A stretch of 11,927 nucleotides of DNA from Nitrosarchaeum sp. (GTDB lineage Archaea; Thermoproteota; Nitrososphaeria; Nitrososphaerales; Nitrosopumilaceae), in the NCBI GenBank assembly GCA_009697485.1, contig SICY01000014.1, positions 1 to 11,927 of the forward strand, given 5' to 3'. The notes below the pieces were generated by a model. The model did no database searches, was not told the origin of the DNA, and was given only the letters and a program-made list of their open reading frames with translations. Below, one piece after another: positions 6,636 to 11,682 of this stretch (position 1 is the first letter of the stretch; every line of letters begins with the position of its first letter). The translations under genes were made by a program, and so were the position numbers.

Positions 6636-7208
6636 CTATAATTCTACTTCTTCTAAATTTTTTCTTGGTTTAGTACTAAGATAAAATGCATGAGCACTAA
6701 TAATAAATGCTGCAAGGAAAACTTTTGTTGCAAAAATTAAATTCCATGGTCTATCTGGATCAGGATATGCAATAGATAACATATCAATATTAGGAACATT
6801 GCCTTCAATCATACCTGCAGTGATCTTTGCATTTAAAACCGTAAAATTGTATAATACTTCATACAGTGTAATAACTACAAATCCTAACAACATTAGCTGA
6901 AGCAATGCCATTTTCCAACCAACAATTTTATTTCCTGCAGTTCTTCTCCATCCTATTCTTGAAACACAGTACCATCCAATAATTGTAGAAAAAAATATCC
7001 ATGTTGAAACTCTTGAAAAATTTTCAAATGGTATGAAAGTATTTTGTATTGCTTCTCCCATTACATATGCTCCATTTTCTATCCATTCTATCATAGTAAT
7101 GTAAACTCCAAAAACAAGACTTGAAACCATAATGAATCCACAAACATAGAAAATGTATAGGTAAACTTTGTAACCTGCATTTGACTTTTCAAGATGACGT
7201 TGATTCAT
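6636..7208 (-). CDS. Four-helix integral membrane protein, unknown
   Basis: A 190-residue protein with four predicted membrane helices: about 16-40, 67-86, 99-121 and 156-178. The N-terminus (MNQRHLEKSNAGYK) and C-terminus (STKPRKNLEEVEL) are charged, and a basic stretch (SRIGWRRTAGNK) lies between helices 2 and 3. Polar loops hold GNVPNIDMLSIAYPDPDRPW before helix 4. No redox, transporter or enzyme motif is recognisable. The size and helix count recall small subunits of membrane oxidoreductase complexes, and the organism type makes the accessory subunits of archaeal ammonia monooxygenase (AmoX, AmoY, AmoZ) worth comparing, but the sequence does not look like AmoA, AmoB or AmoC as I know them. 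The start is ATG 7208, with a clear TATA box 27 bp upstream, divergent from the aminotransferase promoter. It is probably well expressed given the strong box, which is inference. Confidence 0.8.
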   Translation of the reverse strand: MNQRHLEKSNAGYKVYLYIFYVCGFIMVSSLVFGVYITMIEWIENGAYVMGEAIQNTFIPFENFSRVSTWIFFSTIIGWYCVSRIGWRRTAGNKIVGWKMALLQLMLLGFVVITLYEVLYNFTVLNAKITAGMIEGNVPNIDMLSIAYPDPDRPWNLIFATKVFLAAFIISAHAFYLSTKPRKNLEEVEL

Positions 7209-7230
7209 TATGTGAATTTCCTAATTTCGA

Positions 7231-7240
7231 AATATAAAAA
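7231..7240 (-). promoter_or_regulatory. TATA box for the membrane protein gene
   Basis: On the minus strand this reads TTTTTATATT, a strong archaeal TATA match, centred 27 bp upstream of ATG 7208. The 82-bp gap 7209-7290 therefore holds two back-to-back promoters. Confidence 0.6.
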
Positions 7241-7260
7241 TTCATGCCTATTTCATGAGA

Positions 7261-7267
7261 TTTATAG
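7261..7267 (+). promoter_or_regulatory. TATA box for the aminotransferase/MtrA-like pair
   Basis: TTTATAG is centred 27 bp before the TTG start at 7291, the expected spacing for a leaderless transcript. It probably drives both overlapping downstream genes. Confidence 0.55.
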
Positions 7268-7290
7268 ACTAGTTTTAAAGAGAATATCTG

Positions 7291-8379
7291 TTGAAAATTG
7301 CAATCAATGTTCCATTTGTAGGTAAAGACGAAATATCTGCAGTGACTAATATCCTCAAAAATGGTGCACTTACATCAGCAGCTAATCAGGGGGGAGAATA
7401 TGTACAAGCATTTGAAAAATCAGCATCACTCTTTATAAAATCAAAATATGTTGTTGCTGTAAATTCTGGTACAGCAGCTTTACAAGCTGCACTTTATGCT
7501 TTGGATATCAAAAAAGGAGACGAAGTACTAGTTCCATCATTTACATTTGTTGCAACAGCTAATTCTGTGGTATCTACTGGGGCTAAACCTGTCTTTGTTG
7601 ATATACTGAAAGAAAATTATACTATGGATCCTGATGATCTACAAAAAAAGATTACAAAAAAGACTAAAGCAATTATGCCTGTTCATCTTTATGGAAATGT
7701 ATCTTTTATTGATAGAATCTCAGAAATTGCCAAAAAACATAATTTACCAATAATAGAAGATTCTGCACAATCATTAGGTTCTACCTACAAAGGAAAACAT
7801 GCTGGAACTTTTTTTGATTTAGGTTGTTGGAGTATGTATCCTGCAAAAGTAATGACTGCCGGAGAAGGAGGATTTATTGCAACAAATAATAAAAAACTAC
7901 GAGATAAATTGTTAATGATTAGAAATCATGGAATGGTTCATGGATACGATACTAGAATATTTGGACTAAATCTAAGATTACCAGAAATTAGTGCTGCAAT
8001 TGCAACAATACAAATGAAAAAACTTCCTGGTTTTCTTAAGACAAGGAAAAAGAATGCAAATTTTTTATCAAAATTAATTTCTGATCTAGATATTATACTT
8101 CCACGTCAACGTAATTATGAAAATGTAAATTGGTATCTTTACACAATAGCTACATCAAAAAGAGATAAAATTTTGAAAAAACTTAATGCTAAAGGAATTG
8201 GTGCAGCTTCTTACTATCCAATCCCAGTTCATAAAACACCATTTTACCAACAAAAAATCAAACTTCCGGTAACCGAATGGGCGTCATCACACGTTTTATC
8301 TCTTCCAATACATCCTAAAGTTACTACGAAAAATATTGAATTTATCGCAAAAACTCTTCGTGATATACTAAATGAATAG
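7291..8379 (+). CDS. DegT/DnrJ/EryC1/StrS-family PLP-dependent aminotransferase
   Basis: A 362-residue fold-type I PLP enzyme. Family members most often transaminate keto-sugars bound to nucleotides (glutamate as donor), for cell-surface polysaccharide or protein glycosylation, though some act on other substrates. Motifs are in order: VNSGTAALQAAL (58-69, phosphate contact), VPSFTFVATANSV (81-93), GAKPVFVD (97-104), MPVHLYG (129-135), IIEDSAQSLGSTYKG (154-168, Asp157 pairing with the PLP ring nitrogen), and YPAKVMTAGEGG (183-194, Lys186 the Schiff-base lysine). RNHGM (211-215) and LNLRLPEISAAI (226-237) follow. The active site looks complete and the length is typical. The substrate cannot be inferred: no sugar-nucleotide genes are adjacent. 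The start is TTG, giving MKIAINVPFVGKDE, the normal N-terminus. Its last eight bases overlap the next gene (ATG inside ATGAATAG), suggesting translational coupling with the MtrA-like protein. Confidence 0.92.
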   Translation: MKIAINVPFVGKDEISAVTNILKNGALTSAANQGGEYVQAFEKSASLFIKSKYVVAVNSGTAALQAALYALDIKKGDEVLVPSFTFVATANSVVSTGAKPVFVDILKENYTMDPDDLQKKITKKTKAIMPVHLYGNVSFIDRISEIAKKHNLPIIEDSAQSLGSTYKGKHAGTFFDLGCWSMYPAKVMTAGEGGFIATNNKKLRDKLLMIRNHGMVHGYDTRIFGLNLRLPEISAAIATIQMKKLPGFLKTRKKNANFLSKLISDLDIILPRQRNYENVNWYLYTIATSKRDKILKKLNAKGIGAASYYPIPVHKTPFYQQKIKLPVTEWASSHVLSLPIHPKVTTKNIEFIAKTLRDILNE

Positions 8380-8842
8380 CCTTGGAAATGTAATTGGAGA
8401 ATTATGCAAGATCATATTACCAATTCATGAAGAATCATATATAGGAAATACTGATTCTTCTATAGCGATTTGTACGCTTTCAAGTATGGACTTGCTTAAA
8501 AAAATTTCAAATTCTGAACTTTTGAATCACATTTCAATGGTTGGTAGATTACTTTCTGAAAATAAAGGAATTGATTCTATAATTAAATATGTTAATCAAA
8601 ATAAAAAAATTAAAACCATTATAATCTGTGGCAAAGAAGTTTGGGGTCATAAAGCAGGTCATTCTTTATTTGAATTACATAAAAATGGAATTGATAATTA
8701 TGGAAAAATAATCAATTCAACTAGCCCTGATCCATTTCTTACTGTGACTAAATCAGAAATAAACTATTTTCAAAATGAAATTAATCTTGTAAATATAATA
8801 AATGAAACAAATTTTGACACAATTAAAAAATTTGTAATCTAG
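8372..8842 (+). CDS. MtrA-like protein (methyltransferase subunit A family), probable corrinoid-binding domain
   Basis: A 156-residue protein resembling the soluble domain of MtrA, the cobamide-carrying subunit of the tetrahydromethanopterin:coenzyme M methyltransferase of methanogens. The diagnostic stretch runs from GRLLSENKGIDSIIKYV (58-74) through IIICGKEVWGHKAGHSLFEL (83-102) to HKNGID (103-108) and SPDPFLTV (118-125). In MtrA the His of the GKEV-x-GH segment is, to my knowledge, an axial ligand to cobalt; here it is His93, retained. Methanogen MtrA is about 240 residues with a C-terminal membrane helix; this protein lacks that helix, so it should be cytoplasmic. No other Mtr subunit is visible and the organism is unlikely to be a methanogen. 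It may act as a corrinoid methyl carrier, for example towards a folate-independent methionine synthase, or have drifted to another role. It overlaps the aminotransferase gene by eight bases, and its stop overlaps that of the convergent dUTPase-like gene by four. Confidence 0.82.
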   Translation: MNSLGNVIGELCKIILPIHEESYIGNTDSSIAICTLSSMDLLKKISNSELLNHISMVGRLLSENKGIDSIIKYVNQNKKIKTIIICGKEVWGHKAGHSLFELHKNGIDNYGKIINSTSPDPFLTVTKSEINYFQNEINLVNIINETNFDTIKKFVI

Positions 8843-9183
8843 TATCCTACTTTTTGTCTTTCTCGATTGATCTCATTTTTTTTCTTATATTCCTCAAGAA
8901 TATCATCTGGAGTCAGCTTTAGCTCTAATGATGCCTGAATCACAAAATGCCATATGTCAATTAATTCTTCTCTTGCTTCAGATACATTAAATGAAGTTGG
9001 AGTTTTCCACCACTTCCAATTTGTAGTTCTTTGCAGTTCTACTGCTTCATGCATAATTGCAGTACATAACGCAGAAATTCGTCCTTCAGAATCTTTTGGA
9101 TATCTATCTAGGTCCATCATTTCTGATAGACCTTTCTGTAGTTTGAATATAGTTTCTAAACGATCTTCTATTTTTTCAGACAT
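8839..9183 (-). CDS. dUTPase-2/MazG-like all-alpha nucleotide pyrophosphatase
   Basis: A 114-residue all-helical protein that probably hydrolyses a nucleoside triphosphate (dUTP most likely) to monophosphate and pyrophosphate, keeping uracil out of DNA. The metal-binding pattern is present: HEAVEL (45-50) supplies E-x2-E (E46, E49) and EELIDI (72-77) supplies E-x2-D (E73, D76). The WKWWK segment (56-60), DIWHF (76-80) and a C-terminal KKNEINRERQ (101-110) are shared with dimeric dUTPases, including phage enzymes. Well-studied dimeric dUTPases are considerably longer, so this is a minimal core, possibly active as a dimer or tetramer like MazG and dCTPase relatives. Substrate choice between dUTP and dCTP cannot be decided. 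It follows the PfkB gene on the same strand by 50 bp, and only a weak TATA-like element (around 9212-9219) lies upstream of ATG 9183, so co-transcription is possible. Confidence 0.8.
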   Translation of the reverse strand: MSEKIEDRLETIFKLQKGLSEMMDLDRYPKDSEGRISALCTAIMHEAVELQRTTNWKWWKTPTSFNVSEAREELIDIWHFVIQASLELKLTPDDILEEYKKKNEINRERQKVGY

Positions 9184-9233
9184 ATCTTATGAGTATTCAA
9201 TTGATCTGCGGAAATAATCAAACTTAAATCTTT

Positions 9234-10127
9234 TTAGAAACGGATCATTTTCTCATATAGTTTAACTCGTTTTGTAATATCTGTTTTTTTAATTTGGAGT
9301 AACCCATCTAATCCATATTTTTCAACAGCAAAAGAACCTAAAACATTTCCATAGACTACAGCTTTTTTAATATCTGATAGATTGACTGAATTTTTACTAG
9401 CTAAATATCCTATCATGGCACCTGCAAAAGAATCTCCTGCACCAGTGGGATCCACTACATCTTCCAATGAAAATCCTACAGATGGAAATATCACATCATC
9501 AAAAAACATCATTGATCCATGCTCACCTTTTTTAATAATTACATATTTTGCACCCCACTCCATCATCTTTTTTGCACATTTGACCAAATTGAATTCTTTT
9601 GTTAGTAGTTTAGCTTCCTCATCGTTTATTACAACTGCATCTACAGCTTTAATCATCTTAATTACTGATTCTCGTTTTGTAGATATCCAAAACTCAATAG
9701 TATCACACATTGAAAATTTTACTTTGTCAAATTCTTTGATAAGAGTAGAATTTTGATCAGGATCATTATTTGCTAAATACACAAATTGTGATTTTCTATA
9801 TTCTTCAGGAACTGTTGGCTTAAAATCTGCAAGTACATTAAGCTCAGTTTTCAAAGTTTCTCTGGAACTAAGTGTTTTATCATAACTTCCATCATAACGA
9901 AAAGTTTTCCCCTCCTTTACTGTCAATCCTTGTAAATCAAGATATTTTGATAAAATTTTATAATACTCATTAGGAAAATCTTTTCCTACCACTGCTATTA
10001 ATCCAGTATTTACAAAGTTACTTGCTGATATAGCTGCAAACGTTGCAGCCCCACCTAGAACATCTTTTAATGTTTTTTTTGGAGTTCTAATAGTATCTAA
10101 TGCAGTTGAACCAAAAACAGTTAACAT
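9234..10127 (-). CDS. PfkB-family carbohydrate/nucleoside kinase
   Basis: A 297-residue ribokinase-fold enzyme that transfers phosphate from ATP to a hydroxymethyl group of a sugar or nucleoside. VFGSTALDTI (4-13) is the N-terminal strand with the substrate-binding Asp11, GGAATFAA (25-32) is the first glycine signature, VVINDEEAKLLT (165-176) is the conserved NxxE region for magnesium, and DPTGAGDSFAGAMIGYL (226-242) is PfkB signature 2 with catalytic Asp232 and the anion hole. All key elements are intact. Candidates are ribokinase, adenosine/nucleoside kinase or a phosphofructokinase-like enzyme; archaeal members are often nucleoside kinases, but this is inference. The ATG start at 10127 has a good TATA box 27 bp upstream, lying inside the 3' end of the previous gene on the same strand, with only 11 bp between the two coding regions. 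Confidence 0.9.
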   Translation of the reverse strand: MLTVFGSTALDTIRTPKKTLKDVLGGAATFAAISASNFVNTGLIAVVGKDFPNEYYKILSKYLDLQGLTVKEGKTFRYDGSYDKTLSSRETLKTELNVLADFKPTVPEEYRKSQFVYLANNDPDQNSTLIKEFDKVKFSMCDTIEFWISTKRESVIKMIKAVDAVVINDEEAKLLTKEFNLVKCAKKMMEWGAKYVIIKKGEHGSMMFFDDVIFPSVGFSLEDVVDPTGAGDSFAGAMIGYLASKNSVNLSDIKKAVVYGNVLGSFAVEKYGLDGLLQIKKTDITKRVKLYEKMIRF

Positions 10128-10138
10128 TCTTTAAAAAA

Positions 10139-10588
10139 CTAATTTGGATGTATAAATTCTCTTGCCTGTTCTTCTGTTGGATAAAACACAAAAGGTACAT
10201 CAATAGATGTAAAAATTATATTATACTTTGTAACTCCACTTATCTTTACTGTTGAGACTTGCGAATCTACATTGGGTTCTCTTAGAAAAGTACCACTAAC
10301 TGAAGTGCTTCCTAATGCTGGAAGTACAAATGATTCTAGATCTCCTTTTCCAATCATCTCATCATTTGCTATTACAAAAAACTCTGTTTTACCTGCTGTC
10401 AAAACCAACAATGAAGGATTGCTAAATTCTAGCTCAACATTATACGTTGAGCCCTTCTCGTTCTTCTCAAGGAGATGACTCTGTGTAATTGTTACGCCTA
10501 TTTGTGAGGCTGACGCATATTGAGAATATCCAAAAAGACTCATTCCTATAACAAATATTATGATTATTCCCTTAGCCGAGGTTCTCAT
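10139..10588 (-). CDS. Secreted LEA14/WHy-like beta-sandwich protein
   Basis: A 149-residue protein starting MRTSAKGIIIIFVIGMSLFG, a classic signal peptide with probable cleavage after residues 26-28 (ASA/SQ). The mature part is a beta-sandwich: ITQSHLLEKNEKGSTYNVEL, then EFSNPSLLVLTAGKTEFFVI, a GKGDLESFVLPALGSTSVSG segment, and a closing IIFTSIDVPFVFYPTEEQ. The pattern of an FSNPS turn, then alternating hydrophobic strands and a P-A-x-G-S-T stretch resembles LEA14/WHy domains, which bind no known cofactor. Its role outside the membrane is unknown. A TTG at 10603 would add five residues, but ATG 10588 has an A/T-rich TATA-like box 25 bp upstream and gives the normal signal peptide. The gene precedes the PfkB gene by 11 bp on the same strand, yet that gene has its own promoter. 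Confidence 0.78.
   Translation of the reverse strand: MRTSAKGIIIIFVIGMSLFGYSQYASASQIGVTITQSHLLEKNEKGSTYNVELEFSNPSLLVLTAGKTEFFVIANDEMIGKGDLESFVLPALGSTSVSGTFLREPNVDSQVSTVKISGVTKYNIIFTSIDVPFVFYPTEEQAREFIHPN
10150..10158 (-). promoter_or_regulatory. TATA box for the PfkB kinase, inside the upstream coding region
   Basis: On the minus strand this reads AATTTATAC, a strong archaeal TATA box, centred 27 bp from ATG 10127. It overlaps the last codons of the secreted-protein gene (10139-10588). Confidence 0.6.
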
Positions 10589-10609
10589 ACCATAATATCT
10601 CAAAATTGC

Positions 10610-10616
10610 TTTTTAA
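10610..10616 (-). promoter_or_regulatory. TATA-like box for the secreted LEA14-like protein
   Basis: Minus-strand TTAAAAA is centred about 25 bp upstream of ATG 10588. This spacing supports ATG 10588 rather than the TTG at 10603 as the start. Confidence 0.4.
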
Positions 10617-10689
10617 CTCAATAGGAAAAAAATCCAATTTATGTGTGTAAAAGTTTTGATCTAATCTTAAAGCTCATTAGAGCTAGTAG

Positions 10690-10697
10690 AATAAATC
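10690..10697 (+). promoter_or_regulatory. TATA-like box for the 10719 gene
   Basis: AATAAATC is centred about 26 bp before ATG 10719. It is nearly the same as the box before the winged-helix gene at 5467. An alternative box, TCTTAAAG around 10665-10672, would give a longer leader. Confidence 0.4.
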
Positions 10698-10718
10698 AAA
10701 ACCTTGCGATTTATGAGT

Positions 10719-11210
10719 ATGGCTAGAATAAAACTCAAACTTGGTGAGAATGAAATTGAGGTTGACTCTAGAGATTTCTACGTTGATAATCAAACTTTAG
10801 GTGAAATCATTGCAAATATTTCAAATTACATACACACAAATCATGCAAAAATTATCTATGAAAATAAAAATAAAGAAATTACAAAATCAAAAGAATCAAT
10901 ACAATCTAACCAATACGGTTTAGAGTATTTGGATGATGCAGAAGCATATGAACCAGAATTTAATGAGCCAAAACCAATTGGTTCTCATGAAATTAAAACA
11001 AAATTGAGAATATTAGAAACCAGTAAATTCTTTGATTCCCCAAGAACAGTAACAGAAACTGTTCAACAACTAAGAGAATATGGTTGGGGTGCTAGTCCTT
11101 TAGATGTATCAAAAGCTTTAGCAAAAATGGCATCTAACAGAGAAATTTTAAAAAATTCAAAAGAAAATAGAGCACATTATTTTGTACAAAATGCTCTAGT
11201 ATCTAACTAA
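10719..11210 (+). CDS. Two-domain protein with C-terminal winged-helix-like region, unknown
   Basis: A 163-residue protein starting MARIKLKLGENEIEVDSRDF. Residues 1-50 form a compact beta-beta-alpha region (KIKLKLGENEIEVD-like strands followed by LGEIIANISNYI). Residues 50-88 are a charged, probably flexible linker (many Lys, Glu, Asp and Asn). Residues 90-158 look like a winged helix: EIKTKLRILE, TVTETVQQLREYGWGASPLD, VSKALAKMASNREIL and a wing ending RAHYFVQ. This suggests nucleic-acid binding, perhaps regulated through the N-terminal domain; the family is unknown to me. Upstream in-frame starts exist (TTG 10704, ATG 10713). ATG 10719 is chosen because a TATA-like box lies 26 bp before it and because MARIKLKL begins the first strand; the true start could differ by up to five codons. 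The stop overlaps the end of the convergent zinc-protein gene by eight bases. Confidence 0.75.
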   Translation: MARIKLKLGENEIEVDSRDFYVDNQTLGEIIANISNYIHTNHAKIIYENKNKEITKSKESIQSNQYGLEYLDDAEAYEPEFNEPKPIGSHEIKTKLRILETSKFFDSPRTVTETVQQLREYGWGASPLDVSKALAKMASNREILKNSKENRAHYFVQNALVSN

Positions 11211-11394
11211 TCTTGTACTGGCATTTTTCACAATTATCAAAAATTTCTCCTTCCAAATGATCAAAATGTGAGTTACACTCATTACATGTATGATGCATAT
11301 CAAAATATCCATCTTTCTCAATTTGTCCAATTCTATTTGATTCAAGATTTGTACTTTTACATTTGATGCAGTGACATCCACATTCAATTTTCAT
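11203..11394 (-). CDS. Small cysteine-rich zinc-binding protein
   Basis: A 63-residue protein with eight cysteines in zinc-knuckle spacing: CGCHCIKC at 5-12, CNEC at 37-40 and CEKC at 55-58, plus several His (34, 35, 43, 46). Two zinc sites are likely, one of them formed by C37/C40 with C55/C58 as a rubredoxin-like ribbon. The first cluster, C-x-C-x-C-x2-C, is unusual. It is probably cytoplasmic and may bind nucleic acid or protein; no function can be named. An overlapping frame at 11196-11387 on the same strand has no such pattern and is a shadow. The start ATG 11394 is 24 bp from a TATA-like palindrome shared with the divergent gene at 11444. The last eight bases overlap the end of the 10719 gene. 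Confidence 0.75.
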   Translation of the reverse strand: MKIECGCHCIKCKSTNLESNRIGQIEKDGYFDMHHTCNECNSHFDHLEGEIFDNCEKCQYKIS

Positions 11395-11412
11395 AATTTA
11401 ATCTCCGATAAT

Positions 11413-11422
11413 CTATGTATAG
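11413..11422. promoter_or_regulatory. Near-palindromic TATA-like element between two divergent zinc-protein genes
   Basis: CTATGTATAG reads CTATACATAG on the other strand. Its centre is about 26 bp before the TTG at 11444 and about 24 bp before ATG 11394, so one element could position TBP for both genes in the 49-bp gap. A second box for the minus-strand gene (TATATGTAAA, from 11428-11437) would give a leader of about ten bases and cannot be excluded. Confidence 0.4.
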
Positions 11423-11443
11423 TTGCTTTACATATACAAATCA

Positions 11444-11599
11444 TTGGGAAAGAAACGTGAAATCCCACTTGAGATTGATGATCATTTTAAACTATATGGA
11501 AAAGAGCCTTGGGAAGTAGATTATGGAGAAAAATGTATAATCTGTAATGTTAGAATTGATGAATATGGTTTTTGTTCTTGTGGATCAAGTGGAGACTAA
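11444..11599 (+). CDS. Tiny zinc-ribbon protein (51 aa)
   Basis: The frame begins with TTG at 11444 and reads MGKKREIPLEIDDHFKLYGK, then EPWEVDYGEK, a CIIC knuckle at 31-34, and a second pair CSC at 44-46, that is C-x2-C-x9-C-x-C. The second pair (Cys-Ser-Cys) is atypical for a zinc ribbon, though a tetrahedral site could still form. The first 30 residues are acidic/amphipathic and contain a conserved-looking YGKEPWEVDYG stretch. It was found by reading the short frame directly; the start is a TTG 26 bp after the TATA-like element, matching the pattern of other genes here. No function is known. The downstream T-tract at 11653-11658 could end the transcript. Confidence 0.65.
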   Translation: MGKKREIPLEIDDHFKLYGKEPWEVDYGEKCIICNVRIDEYGFCSCGSSGD

Positions 11600-11611
11600 T
11601 TTTTCCAATTA

Positions 11612-11647
11612 TTGGCACAAAAAGAGTTTGAAAATTAATTTTGGCAC
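11612..11647. repeat. Direct repeat TTGGCAC with an intervening AT palindrome
   Basis: TTGGCAC occurs at 11612-11618 and again at 11641-11647, 29 bp apart. Between them lies a perfect 12-bp palindrome AAAATTAATTTT (11631-11642), which overlaps the second copy by two bases. In an AT-rich region the palindrome may be chance; the heptamer pair is less expected. The site lies downstream of one gene and downstream of the convergent one, so an operator role is unlikely. Confidence 0.25.
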
Positions 11648-11650
11648 TTA

Positions 11651-11676
11651 TATTTTTTAGATAATGATTTTATCTG
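11651..11676. terminator. T-tract and small hairpin between convergent genes
   Basis: Six T residues (11653-11658) follow the 51-residue gene. A 6-bp inverted repeat, AGATAA (11659-11664) and TTATCT (11670-11675), lies right after. The T-tract is the more likely terminator for the plus-strand gene; the hairpin, weak and AT-rich, may contribute for the minus-strand gene. Confidence 0.3.
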
Positions 11677-11682
11677 AGGGGC

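Noticed and set aside
6636..7208. Membrane protein as AmoC or another core ammonia monooxygenase subunit
   Set aside because: The size is similar to archaeal AmoC, but the sequence does not show the AmoC pattern I know; only a weaker suggestion of an accessory subunit is kept as a test.
9382..9756. 124-codon plus-strand open frame opposite the PfkB kinase
   Set aside because: Antisense to a gene with complete PfkB signatures; no start signal or family resemblance.
11196..11387. Second minus-strand frame overlapping the 63-residue cysteine-rich protein
   Set aside because: It lacks the ordered CxxC pairs and the promoter spacing of the chosen frame.
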